Origin: WHSW01 sp963759295 | GTDB taxonomy: Bacteria > Actinomycetota > Thermoleophilia > Solirubrobacterales > 70-9 | Direction: 5' to 3' | NCBI GenBank assembly: GCA_963759295.1 | Contig: CAVWYT010000010.1 | Location: 682,001 to 746,000, forward strand | Length of the DNA: 64,000 bases | Shown here: positions 8,521-16,371 of the stretch, in pieces | How positions within the stretch are numbered: position 1 is the stretch's first letter | How the letters are laid out: each line of letters begins with the position of its first letter | Notes under the pieces: generated by a model | The model's input: only the letters and a program-made list of their open reading frames with translations | Databases searched by the model: none | Told to the model about the DNA's origin: nothing | Made by a program: the position numbers and the translations under genes

Positions 8521-9096
8521 TCAGCCCGGATCGCCTGACCCGAACCTTGTCTCCCCCGGCAGCAGCGAATACATCAGCATGTCGCGACGCCGGCCGCCGA
8601 CCTGCATGAACGAGCGCAGCAGGCCCTCGCGCGCGAACCCCACCGACTCGGCGACCCGGCGGGAGGCGGGGTTCTCCGGCTCGATCCAGAGCTCGATTCG
8701 CCGCACGTCGAGGCGCTCGAACGCGTACGCGCAGAGCAGGGTCAGTGCGCGCCGAGCGACGCCCCGCCCCCGCGCCGGGGCGGCCACCCAGTAGCCGGCC
8801 GAGCAGCGCCCGGTCTCGGGGCTGAGGTTGTGAAGCCCGACGGCGCCGAGGAGGCGATCGTCGTCGGGATCGACGATCAGGGCCGGGAGCTCGGCTCCGA
8901 TGCGCAGCCCCGTGGTCGCCATCCGCTGCCAGTGCCGGGCCTCCGGCTCGCCGTAGGGGTCGGGCACGGTCGTGAAACGAGGGATCTCCGGATCCTGGAC
9001 GGCCTCGACGATCGCCGGGATGTCGGCCTCGGTCATCAGCCGCAGGCGCACGACCTCGTCGCTGAGGCCCTCGACGGGAAATTCGATCGGTCGCAT
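8521..9096 (-). CDS. GNAT family N-acetyltransferase (RimJ/RimL-like)
   Basis: This 191-residue acetyl-CoA-dependent N-acyltransferase belongs to the RimJ/RimL subgroup, which modify protein N-termini or small amines. The order is typical: VVRLRLMTEADIPAIVEAV, AGYWVAAPARGRGVARRAL (the acetyl-CoA pyrophosphate loop Q/RxxGxA), then RIELWIEPENPASRRVAES and GFAREGLLR. The acceptor is unknown. It ends the upstream side of a minus-strand run and starts 28 bases after the stop of ethylmalonyl-CoA mutase, so the two may be co-transcribed. Confidence 0.8.
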   Translation of the reverse strand: MRPIEFPVEGLSDEVVRLRLMTEADIPAIVEAVQDPEIPRFTTVPDPYGEPEARHWQRMATTGLRIGAELPALIVDPDDDRLLGAVGLHNLSPETGRCSAGYWVAAPARGRGVARRALTLLCAYAFERLDVRRIELWIEPENPASRRVAESVGFAREGLLRSFMQVGGRRRDMLMYSLLPGETRFGSGDPG

Positions 9097-9124
9097 CGGG
9101 CGGCCGGCGACCGGTGCCGGGGCG

Positions 9125-11125
9125 CTACGCCGGCGTCGCGTCGCGCGACGCGTTGCGCTCGGCGACCAGGTCGACGATCTCGCCGATGATCCGGTTGACG
9201 TCGAAGTCCTTCGGTGTGTAGACCCCGGCGACGCCGCCCTCGCGGAGCTTGCGCGCGTCGGCCGCGGGGATGATCCCCCCGACGACCACCGGCGCGTCGA
9301 CCTCGTGCTCGCGCAGCAGGCGAACCGTCTCGGGAATCAGCGCGAGATGAGATCCGGAGAGGATCGAGAGTCCGACCACATCGACGTCCTCCTGAACGGC
9401 GGAGGCCGCAATCTGCTCAGGGGTCAGCCTGATGCCCTGGTAGATCACCTCCATGCCGACATCGCGGGCCCTGACCGCGATTTGCTCGGCGCCGTTGGAG
9501 TGGCCGTCGAGACCCGGCTTGCCGACCAGGATCCGCGGCCGGTGTCCGATCCGCTCCGAGAGCTCGTCGACGCGCTCGCGAATCGACGCCAGCAGCTCGT
9601 CGTCGCCGTGGGCGGCGGCGCCCGAGACCCCGGTCGGGGCGCGGTAGTCGCCGAACACCTCGCGCAGGGTGCCCGCCCATTCGCCGGTCGTCGCCCCGGC
9701 CGTCGCGGCAGCGATCGTGGCCGGCATGATGTTGCGCGACTCGTCGGCGGCGGCCTCGGCCAGCTCGGCCAGGGCGCGCTCGACCGCCTCCGGGTCTCGC
9801 TCGGCCTTCCAGCGCTCGAGCGCCTCGCGACGCTCGCGCTCTACCTCGGGGTCGGGGGTGAGGATGCCGCCGTCGGCGCCGGCGGTGAGCGGTGAGTCCT
9901 CGGTCTCGGTGAAGCAGTTCTGGCCGATCACCTTGATCTCGCTGCGCTCGATCTTCTCGATCCGCTCGCGGTGGGACTCGACCAGGCGCGCCTTCATGTA
10001 GGCGACGGCCTCGACCGCGCCGCCCTGCTCGGCTACCGCGGCCATCTCATCGCGGGCGCCCCCGGTCAGCTCCTCGACGAGCCCCTCCATCACCTTCGAG
10101 CCCTCGAAGATGTCCGGGTAGGAGAGCAGGTCGGTCTCGAACGCGAGCACCTGCTGGATCCGCAGGCTCCACTGCTGGTCCCACGGTCGCGGCAGGCCGA
10201 GCGCCTCGTTCCAGGCGGGCAGCTGGATCGCTCGGGCGCGGGCGTTGCGGCCGAGGGTGACCGCGAGCGCCTCGAGCACGATCCGCTGGACGTTGTTCTC
10301 CGGCTGCGCCTCGGTCAGCCCGAGCGAGTTGACCTGGACGCCGTAGCGCATGCGCAGGAACTTCGGGTCGGTGACCCGGTAGCGGTCGCGACCGATCCGC
10401 TCCCACAGGGCCGACATCGCCCGCAGCTTCGCGTGCTCCTCGACGAACCGCACCCCGGCGTTGACGAAGAACGAGATCCGGCCGAAGACCTTGGGGAAAT
10501 CCTCCTCGGCCACCTGGCCGCGCTTCTTGACCTCGTCGAGCACGGCGATCGCGGTCGACAGCGCGTAGGCGATCTCCTGCACCGGGGTCGCTCCCGCCTC
10601 CTGGAGGTGGTAGCTGCAGATGTTGGTGGGGTTCCAGCTCGGCATCTCGTCGACGGTGAAGGCGACGGTGTCGGCGATCAGCCGCATCGAGGGGCCGGGC
10701 GGGAACGCGTAGGTGCCGCGGGAGAGGTACTCCTTGATGATGTCGTTCTGGGTCGTCCCCTTGAGCGCGGAGAGCTCGACCCCGTTCTCCTCGGCGACCG
10801 TCGCGTAGAGCCCGAGCAGCCAGGCCGCCGTCGCGTTGATCGTCATCGAGGTGTTCATCTCCCCGAGCGGGATCCCGTCGAGCAGCGCGTGCATGTCCCC
10901 CTTGTGGGCGATCGAGACGCCGACCTTGCCGACCTCACCTCGGGCGAGCACGTGGTCTGGGTCGTAGCCCGTCTGGGTCGGGAGGTCGAAGGCCACCGAG
11001 AGGCCGGTCTGGCCCTTGGCGAGGTTGCGCCGGTAGAGCTCGTTCGAGCGGCTGGCGTCGGAATGGCCCGCGTAGGTGCGCATCACCCACGGGCCGTCGG
11101 CCTGGTCGAGGCGGTGATCGCTCAT
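9125..11125 (-). CDS. ecm: Ethylmalonyl-CoA mutase (MeaA/Ecm type, adenosylcobalamin-dependent)
   Basis: This 666-residue mutase converts ethylmalonyl-CoA to methylsuccinyl-CoA. The N-terminal barrel carries RTYAGHSDASRSNELYRRN, AFDLPTQTGYDPDHVLARGE and MNTSMTINATAAWLL, which match MeaA/Ecm better than ordinary methylmalonyl-CoA mutase. The C-terminal B12 domain (about residues 525-660) has the base-off motif LDGHSNG (DxHxxG), LSILSGSH and VVGGIIP. The large subunit fold and B12 domain are on one chain with no MutA-like partner nearby, as in Ecm. The ATG at 11125 was chosen; 333 further codons upstream are open but antisense to the next gene. Ccr lies 4 kb away on the same strand. Confidence 0.9.
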   Translation of the reverse strand: MSDHRLDQADGPWVMRTYAGHSDASRSNELYRRNLAKGQTGLSVAFDLPTQTGYDPDHVLARGEVGKVGVSIAHKGDMHALLDGIPLGEMNTSMTINATAAWLLGLYATVAEENGVELSALKGTTQNDIIKEYLSRGTYAFPPGPSMRLIADTVAFTVDEMPSWNPTNICSYHLQEAGATPVQEIAYALSTAIAVLDEVKKRGQVAEEDFPKVFGRISFFVNAGVRFVEEHAKLRAMSALWERIGRDRYRVTDPKFLRMRYGVQVNSLGLTEAQPENNVQRIVLEALAVTLGRNARARAIQLPAWNEALGLPRPWDQQWSLRIQQVLAFETDLLSYPDIFEGSKVMEGLVEELTGGARDEMAAVAEQGGAVEAVAYMKARLVESHRERIEKIERSEIKVIGQNCFTETEDSPLTAGADGGILTPDPEVERERREALERWKAERDPEAVERALAELAEAAADESRNIMPATIAAATAGATTGEWAGTLREVFGDYRAPTGVSGAAAHGDDELLASIRERVDELSERIGHRPRILVGKPGLDGHSNGAEQIAVRARDVGMEVIYQGIRLTPEQIAASAVQEDVDVVGLSILSGSHLALIPETVRLLREHEVDAPVVVGGIIPAADARKLREGGVAGVYTPKDFDVNRIIGEIVDLVAERNASRDATPA

Positions 11126-11139
11126 GCAGATGATTCTAA

Positions 11140-11189
11140 GCCGGTGCCCCCGGGGGACCGGCAGGTGCACCTCAGGCGGCGCAGCCGCC
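11140..11189. promoter_or_regulatory. Cluster of three inverted repeats between ecm and the divergent hydrolase gene
   Basis: Three symmetrical elements lie side by side: a near-perfect, almost loopless repeat at 11140-11162 (GCCGGTGCCCCC facing GGGGGACCGGC), the exact 10-base palindrome AGGTGCACCT at 11163-11172, and GGCGGC-GCA-GCCGCC at 11175-11189. They fill the 117-base divergent spacer just upstream of the ecm start. They could be operators or a structured 5' leader of ecm mRNA. GC-rich DNA makes chance repeats common, so function is unproven. Confidence 0.35.
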
Positions 11190-11242
11190 GCAGTGTCGTG
11201 GTCCCGAACACCTCGTGGGCGTGGCCGGGTAGCTTGCAGGAC

Positions 11243-12100
11243 GTGGTTCACACCTTCGACGTCCACCACCTCGGGCGCGACCGGGTGATCGCGGCGCACA
11301 TGGTCCGCGATCTGATCATCGATCCCGGCCCGACCTCGTCGCTCGACAACTGGATCGGCGAGCTCGCCGGCGAGCCGCGGGCGTTGCTGCTCACCCACGT
11401 CCACCTCGACCATGCAGGGGCCGCGGGCGCGCTCGTCCGCCGCTTTCCCGACCTGCTCGTCTACGTCAGTGAGCTCGGCGCGCCGCATCTGATCGACCCC
11501 TCGAAGCTGGTGCGCAGCGCCGGGCGCCTCTACGGCGAGCAGAACATGGACCGCCTCTGGGGCGAGGTGGTCCCGGTCCCGGAGCGCAACGTCGTCGCCC
11601 TGGCCGGCGGCGAGGAGGTCCAGGGTTTTCGCGTCGAGCACGTCCCCGGTCACGCCAGCCACCACCTCTGCTGGCTCGACCTGATCCACGGCGACGCCTA
11701 CGTCGGCGACATGGCCGGCGTGCGGATTCCACCCGGTCACTTCACGATCGTCCCGACCCCGCCCCCCGAGATCGACGTCGAGGCATGGCTCGACTCGATC
11801 GACCGCATCGAGGCGCTCGCCCCCGAGCGCCTGCGGCTGACGCATTTCGGCGTCGCCGGCGACGTCGGCGCACAGCTCCAGCGGGCTCGCGAGATGCTGG
11901 GCCGGGAGGCCGAGCTGGCGCGGGGCGGCGACCGCGACGCTTTCTTGAGCGCGCTCGAGGCCGAGATCGACGCGGGCGCCGATCCGAGCGCCTCGGCGAG
12001 CCTGCGACAGGCGATCCCCGCCGATCAGGCATGGGAGGGCCTGGAGCGCTACTGGCGAAAGCGCGCCGAGCGGCAGGCGGGGGCGGCGCGCTCGGGATGA
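11243..12100 (+). CDS. Metallo-beta-lactamase fold hydrolase
   Basis: This 285-residue MBL-fold enzyme carries the metal-binding motif THVHLDHAG (HxHxDH) at about residues 52-60 and the further ligands in EHVPGHASHH and GDAYVGDMAG, the usual dinuclear zinc set. Such proteins hydrolyse thioesters, lactones or phosphodiesters; the long C-terminal helical tail after residue 200 resembles glyoxalase II-like thioesterases. The start is GTG at 11243 (VVHTFDVHHLG); the large upstream open frame is antisense to ecm and not real. It is divergent from ecm. Confidence 0.8.
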   Translation: MVHTFDVHHLGRDRVIAAHMVRDLIIDPGPTSSLDNWIGELAGEPRALLLTHVHLDHAGAAGALVRRFPDLLVYVSELGAPHLIDPSKLVRSAGRLYGEQNMDRLWGEVVPVPERNVVALAGGEEVQGFRVEHVPGHASHHLCWLDLIHGDAYVGDMAGVRIPPGHFTIVPTPPPEIDVEAWLDSIDRIEALAPERLRLTHFGVAGDVGAQLQRAREMLGREAELARGGDRDAFLSALEAEIDAGADPSASASLRQAIPADQAWEGLERYWRKRAERQAGAARSG

Positions 12101-12183
12101 AATTCCGCGCCCGCTCCCTTTCACCCTCCCGGGTGTTCAGGGTTGCTCAGCGGCTACGCTCCCGGCGAGCCGTGAGCGACTGA

Positions 12184-12876
12184 ATGAGAAGGTTCGCACC
12201 GACAAGAGCCGCGGGCGCGGGCGCGGTGGCGCTCGTGCTCGCCGTCGGACTGACGACGGCGTTCGCCGACGTGACCGTCTACACCAACGACTTCTCCAGC
12301 CGTGCCGAGTTCGGCGAGATCGCGCGCTCCGGCGGCGGCAAGCGCTGCGACCGCAAGTACCGAAAGAAGAGCAAGGTGATGCTCGCGTCGATCAAGCGCA
12401 GCCCGACCACCTGCTCGTTCCGGCCCCCGGTGCAGGGTGACGACGAGCTGCCCAACTACACGGTCGCGGTCCAGGGCAAGGTCCTCTCCAAGACCCCGAA
12501 GTCGCTGCGCGGTGGGACCTTCATCGAGATCTCGGTGCGCGCCGGCGGTGGCGACACCGGCTACAAGCTGCGGGTGTTCCCGCAGAAGAAGCGCTACGAG
12601 CTGCTGCGCGAGCCGGGCGGCGGCGGCTTTCCGTCGCGCGGCAAGAGCGACGCGATCAAGAAGATCAACGAGCGCAACGCGCTACGGGTGGTCGCCCGAG
12701 GCGCGGAGATCACCGCCTTCGCGAACGGCAAGGAGCTGACCAGCGTCACCGACGCCAACCCCGGCCAGGTAGAGGGCCGCAAGATCCGCTTCGCGATCGG
12801 CAGTCAGAAGGACTCGAGCAAGGACGTGGTCGGCACCTTCAAGCGCGTTGCGGTCGGGGTACCCGATCCCCGGTGA
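12184..12876 (+). CDS. Secreted hypothetical protein, LamG/glucanase-like beta fold possible
   Basis: These 230 residues begin with a clear signal peptide (Arg-rich start, hydrophobic AGAVALVLAVGLTTAFA, cleavage near residue 28). The mature part is basic and beta-rich: FSSRAEFGEIARSGG at the start, then YKLRVFPQKKRYELLRE, ALRVVARGAEITAFANGKEL and GRKIRFAIGSQKD. This pattern resembles the concanavalin-like 'domain of unknown function' found in secreted actinobacterial proteins that measure out a sugar-binding sandwich. The family was not identified with certainty. ClpS follows 19 bases downstream. Confidence 0.6.
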   Translation: MRRFAPTRAAGAGAVALVLAVGLTTAFADVTVYTNDFSSRAEFGEIARSGGGKRCDRKYRKKSKVMLASIKRSPTTCSFRPPVQGDDELPNYTVAVQGKVLSKTPKSLRGGTFIEISVRAGGGDTGYKLRVFPQKKRYELLREPGGGGFPSRGKSDAIKKINERNALRVVARGAEITAFANGKELTSVTDANPGQVEGRKIRFAIGSQKDSSKDVVGTFKRVAVGVPDPR

Positions 12877-12895
12877 CCGGGGCGAGGGGGCCGCG

Positions 12896-13186
12896 CTGAC
12901 GACCGAGACGATCGAGCGCCCGCGAGTCGGAGGGCCGGGCACCGGCCTCGGTGGCCACTGGCGTGTGATCGTCCTCAACGACGATCACAACACGTTCGAT
13001 CACGTCGCCGGCAGCCTCGCGGCGGTGATCCCGGGCGTCTCGATCGAGCAGGGATACCGGTTCGCCGAGCGCATTCACTCGAGCGGTCGGGCGATCGTCT
13101 GGTCTGGCCCTCGCGAGCCGGCGGAGCTGTACTGGGAGCAGCTCGAGGACGCCGGGTTGACGATGGCGCCGCTCGAGCAGCAGTGA
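12896..13186 (+). CDS. clpS: ATP-dependent Clp protease adaptor ClpS
   Basis: This protein of about 96 residues recognises N-degron substrates and delivers them to ClpAP/ClpCP. WRVIVLNDDHNTFDHVAGSL is the family signature: NDD-HNTF forms the N-end residue pocket and the Clp ATPase contact. The IHSSGRAIVWSGPREPAELY segment follows as usual. No ATG or GTG is available. The best start is CTG at 12896, five bases after GAGGGGG and giving (M)TTETIERP; a TTG at 12848 would overlap the previous gene and has no ribosome-binding site. Confidence 0.85.
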   Translation: MTTETIERPRVGGPGTGLGGHWRVIVLNDDHNTFDHVAGSLAAVIPGVSIEQGYRFAERIHSSGRAIVWSGPREPAELYWEQLEDAGLTMAPLEQQ

Positions 13187-13194
13187 TGCTCGCG

Positions 13195-13557
13195 TCAGCC
13201 CCAGCGCGGGAGGCTGATGATCTGGCCGGGCGGGGAGCCGCCGACCGCCGGCCGGCCGCGGCGGACGCCGCCCAGCACGCCGCGCGTTCGCCGCGAGCCC
13301 GCGCGCCGGCCGCGTAGCTGCGCGGCGCGCAGCTTCAGCATCGCGCGGTGCTCGTCGGTGCGGCTGAAGGGATCGGCGAGCGTCTTGCCGGTGGTGACCT
13401 CGATCGCAGCCAGCACGGCTCCCTCGACCTGGAGGCCCAGGACCTGACCGGTCAGCGGCTCGCGCGAATCGAGCTCGGCGAGGCGGACGAGCGCACGCCG
13501 GTCCGCGTCGGAGGAGCCCATGGTACGGATCGTGATCTGGCTCTCGCTGGCGCTCAT
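13195..13557 (-). CDS. Conserved actinobacterial hypothetical protein
   Basis: The protein has 120 residues. The N-terminal half, ITIRTMGSSDADRRALVRLA followed by LDSREPLTGQVL, AAIEVTTGKTLADPF and HRAMLKLRAAQLR, matches a short family I know from many actinobacterial genomes; it looks like the beginning of an acetyltransferase fold without the acetyl-CoA loop. The C-terminal third is basic and low-complexity, possibly disordered. No function is known. It is convergent with clpS (eight bases apart), and its upstream side faces the LysR gene. Confidence 0.6.
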   Translation of the reverse strand: MSASESQITIRTMGSSDADRRALVRLAELDSREPLTGQVLGLQVEGAVLAAIEVTTGKTLADPFSRTDEHRAMLKLRAAQLRGRRAGSRRTRGVLGGVRRGRPAVGGSPPGQIISLPRWG

Positions 13558-13674
13558 CTGCTCACCTCGCTCGTCTCGTGGGGGTACGCCGGGGAAACGC
13601 TCGGCGTCGCTGTTTCGTGAGTCCAGAATCCCGCGTTCAGAGCATTAGCGCAACATGAAAGCCTATTCAGTGTG

Positions 13675-13689
13675 ATAAGGTCACCTTAT
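13675..13689. promoter_or_regulatory. Perfect 15-base palindrome overlapping the LysR start codon
   Basis: ATAAGGT-C-ACCTTAT is a perfect inverted repeat with a one-base spacer, and its last two bases are the A and T of the LysR gene's start codon. It is AT-rich against a GC-rich background, which makes chance less likely. Position and symmetry suggest an autoregulatory operator that would also occlude the start region. Which protein binds it is not known. Confidence 0.5.
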
Positions 13690-14623
13690 GCTGGATGTGA
13701 AGCGACTGAGGATCCTCCGGGAGGTCGCGCTGCAGGGCTCGTTCTCTGCCGCGGCCGACTCGCTCTACCTCTCCCAGTCGGCCGTCAGCCAGCAGATCGC
13801 GACGCTCGAGCGCGAGGTGGGGATGACGCTGCTCGACCGCACGCGCCAGGGCCCGAAGCTGACCGACGCCGGGGCCGTCCTCGTCTCGCACGCCGACGCC
13901 GCGATCGCTCGCCTCGACGAGGCCGAGCGCGAGCTGGCCGCGATCGCCGGGCTCGAGGGTGGCGAGCTTCGGCTCGCGAGCTTCCCGAGCGCGAGCGCCA
14001 CCGTGCTCACCGGGGCGATCTCCGTGTTCCACGGCCGCCACCCCGCGGTCCGCCTGAGCGTGATCGACGCCGAGCCCGAGGAGTCGCTGCCGCGGCTCCG
14101 AGGCGGCGAGCTCGACCTGGCGCTGAGCTTCGACTACCCGTCGGTGCCGCAGGCCGAGGAGCGCGACCTGGAGCACACCCGGGTGCTCACCGAGTCGATG
14201 TACCTGGCATTGCCGAAAGACCACGAGCTCGCCTCGCGGTCGGTGGTGCCGATGGACGAGCTCGCCGACCTCGAGTGGCTGTGCGGATCGCGCCCGAGCA
14301 CCTGCGGCGCGGTCGTGATCGGCGCCTGCCGAAACGCCGGGTTCGAGCCGCGGATCGGGTTCGAGACCGACGACTATCACGTCATGCAGGGCTTCATCGC
14401 GGCCGGCCTCGGAGTCACCCTGCTGCCCGATCTGGCGCTCCAGACGCTGCGCAAGGACCTCGTCGTCCGGCCCACCGACCCGCCGGCGCCGACCCGCCGG
14501 ATCTGGGCGACGACGCGAGCCGAGGGGGCCCGCTCCCCGGCGACGGACGAGATGATCGCGATCCTCGGTGAGGTCGGCGCCGCGATCGAGCGGCGCAGCA
14601 GCGAGCTGCGGGTCGCGGCCTGA
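13688..14623 (+). CDS. LysR family transcriptional regulator
   Basis: This is a 311-residue LysR-type regulator. Residues 1-60 form the winged helix: LRILREVALQGSFSAAADSL, then LSQSAVSQQIATLEREVG is the recognition helix. The effector-binding periplasmic-protein-like domain runs from about residue 90 (GELRLASFPSASATV) to LPDLALQTL. The effector is unknown. No divergent target gene is adjacent, since the upstream neighbour faces away after 130 bases, so its regulon may be itself and distant genes. A palindrome overlaps its start codon. Confidence 0.9.
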   Translation: MLDVKRLRILREVALQGSFSAAADSLYLSQSAVSQQIATLEREVGMTLLDRTRQGPKLTDAGAVLVSHADAAIARLDEAERELAAIAGLEGGELRLASFPSASATVLTGAISVFHGRHPAVRLSVIDAEPEESLPRLRGGELDLALSFDYPSVPQAEERDLEHTRVLTESMYLALPKDHELASRSVVPMDELADLEWLCGSRPSTCGAVVIGACRNAGFEPRIGFETDDYHVMQGFIAAGLGVTLLPDLALQTLRKDLVVRPTDPPAPTRRIWATTRAEGARSPATDEMIAILGEVGAAIERRSSELRVAA

Positions 14624-14630
14624 GCGCGGC

Positions 14631-14948
14631 CTACGCGTGGCCGTTCGACGCCTGCACGGCGGCGTCGGCCACCCCCGCGTGCCAGTGCGCCTCGACCGGC
14701 TTGTGGAAGTAGGAGAACGCGTCCTCGCGCAGTGCCGAGATCTCGTCGGAGAACCACCATCGCTCGTGGTCGGCGCGGCTCTCCCAGCTCGTCACCTGGC
14801 GGATGTGCAACGGGTCGTCCTCGTCACGGGTGAGGAAGGCGGTGCGGGCTCCGTAGGCGAGGGCGCGGTCGAGCGCGGGGCGCCAGATGTCGAGGAAACG
14901 GTCGCGGCGCCCGGGGTTCAGGTGCCATTCGATGTAGTGGATCTCCAT
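14631..14948 (-). CDS. Small hypothetical protein, antibiotic-monooxygenase-like fold possible
   Basis: The protein has 105 residues. The layout MEIHYIEWHLNPGRRDRFLD, then TAFLTRDEDDPLHIRQVTSW and a Trp-rich helix HERWWFSDEIS, is that of dimeric ferredoxin-like (ABM/YdhR/NIPSNAP) proteins, in which a beta strand is followed by a helix and a reporting strand. There are no catalytic residues I can assign. It is convergent with the LysR gene, and 43 bases separate its start from the stop of ccr, so it may be read from the same transcript. Confidence 0.6.
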   Translation of the reverse strand: MEIHYIEWHLNPGRRDRFLDIWRPALDRALAYGARTAFLTRDEDDPLHIRQVTSWESRADHERWWFSDEISALREDAFSYFHKPVEAHWHAGVADAAVQASNGHA

Positions 14949-14991
14949 CGCGCTGCAGACTATTCCGTCGGGCGCGGGGGCGAACGCTGAG

Positions 14992-16260
14992 CTAGGCGCC
15001 GACCTCGGCCCAGATCGCGCCCTCGCCGTCCTCGTGCTTGCCCTCCTGCTCGGAGGTGGCGCCGACCATGATCGTGATCTTGCCCGCGTGCTTGTTCTCG
15101 TGCAGGAGCTGATGGGCCCCGGGAACGCCGTCGAAGCCCATCGCCTTCCAGAGCACCGGGCGGATCTTGCCCTCGGCCATCAGCTCGTTGGCGCGCGTGC
15201 ACTCGTAGGCGTTGGCGAAGTGCGAGCCGATGATCTCCTTTTGGCGCATCCACAGGTAGCGGACATCGAAATCGAGGTTGTAGCCGGAGGTGGCACCGCA
15301 GATCACGACCTTGCCGAATGGCTTGACGACGAACACCGAGGTCGGGAAGGTCGCCTGGCCGACGTGCTCGAAGACGATGTCGGGGGCGTCGCCGAGGATC
15401 TCCTTGACCCGCTTGGCGAAGCCGCGCGATGCCTTGAAGCGCTCCTTCTCGGCCGCTCGGTCGGCGGCCGGGTGGTTGGCGTCGGTGCGCATCATCTCGC
15501 CGAACTCGCGCCGGTTGATGTAGTCGACGGCGCCGAGCCGCTTGACGAGCTCGCCCTTCTCCTCCGAGGAGACGACGCCGACCGCGTTCGCCCCGGCGGC
15601 CTTGCAGAGCTGGGTCGCGAACACGCCGAGGCCGCCCGCCGCGCCCCAGATCAGCACCTTGGCGCCGGGCTGCAGATGACAGCGGTCGATCAGCATCCGG
15701 TAGGCGGTGAAGTAGGTCAGCCCGTAGGCCGAGGACTCGACCCAGGAGAGGTTGCGCGGCTTGGAGAGCAACTGCTGGGCCTGGACCTTGGTGAACTGCG
15801 CGAACGAGCCCCATGTGGTCTCGTAGCCCCAGATCATCTGGCTCGGCGCGGCGAGCGGATCGTGGCCATGGACCTCGACGTCCTCGTAGGAGGCCTGGTT
15901 GCAGTGGATCACGACCTCATCGCCGGGCTTCCACTTGGTCACTCCCTCGCCGACCTTCCAGACGATCCCCGAGGCGTCGGAGCCGCCGATGTGGTGGCCC
16001 GTCTCGGGGTGATCGCCGTAGGTGAAGACCGAGACCGGCGTGCCGAGGGCGGCCCAGACGTTGTTGAAGTTCACCCCGGCGGCCATCACCCGGACGATGA
16101 CCTCGAAGGCGCCGGGCTCCGGCACCTCGATCTGCTCGAGCTCGAAGGCCTGCATAGGCTCGCCCTCGCGCTCCTGGCGAATCACCCACGCCGCCATCGT
16201 CTCGGGCAGCGTGCCCGGCTCGACGTCGAGCTTCGAGACTTCCGAAACGTCTACGGCCAC
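14992..16260 (-). CDS. ccr: Crotonyl-CoA carboxylase/reductase
   Basis: This 422-residue medium-chain reductase carries out NADPH-dependent reductive carboxylation of crotonyl-CoA to ethylmalonyl-CoA, the defining step of the ethylmalonyl-CoA pathway. FNNVWAALGTPVSVF (residues 65-79), IWGYETTWGSFAQF (143-156), the nucleotide loop WGAAGGLGVFATQL (205-218) and GSHFANAYECTRAN (345-358) are diagnostic. Asn, Glu147 and His347 fall where characterised enzymes bind CO2. The start is GTG at 16260 after GAGGGAGAACA. It separates this pathway from simple enoyl reductases; Ecm is 4 kb downstream on the same strand. Confidence 0.95.
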   Translation of the reverse strand: MAVDVSEVSKLDVEPGTLPETMAAWVIRQEREGEPMQAFELEQIEVPEPGAFEVIVRVMAAGVNFNNVWAALGTPVSVFTYGDHPETGHHIGGSDASGIVWKVGEGVTKWKPGDEVVIHCNQASYEDVEVHGHDPLAAPSQMIWGYETTWGSFAQFTKVQAQQLLSKPRNLSWVESSAYGLTYFTAYRMLIDRCHLQPGAKVLIWGAAGGLGVFATQLCKAAGANAVGVVSSEEKGELVKRLGAVDYINRREFGEMMRTDANHPAADRAAEKERFKASRGFAKRVKEILGDAPDIVFEHVGQATFPTSVFVVKPFGKVVICGATSGYNLDFDVRYLWMRQKEIIGSHFANAYECTRANELMAEGKIRPVLWKAMGFDGVPGAHQLLHENKHAGKITIMVGATSEQEGKHEDGEGAIWAEVGA

Positions 16261-16371
16261 TGTTCTCCCTCGGTCGATTACAGGCAGCGCGGGATGCTAC
16301 CGGCGGGTTTGAGCATACGATCCGCTCGTGCCGCGGAGTACCGCCCCTCGTCGCCGCGCGATCCCTGCCTG

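Noticed and set aside
11126..12124. 333-codon N-terminal extension of the ethylmalonyl-CoA mutase frame
   Set aside because: It is antisense to the MBL hydrolase gene, has no family similarity, and the mutase family starts at the ATG at 11125.
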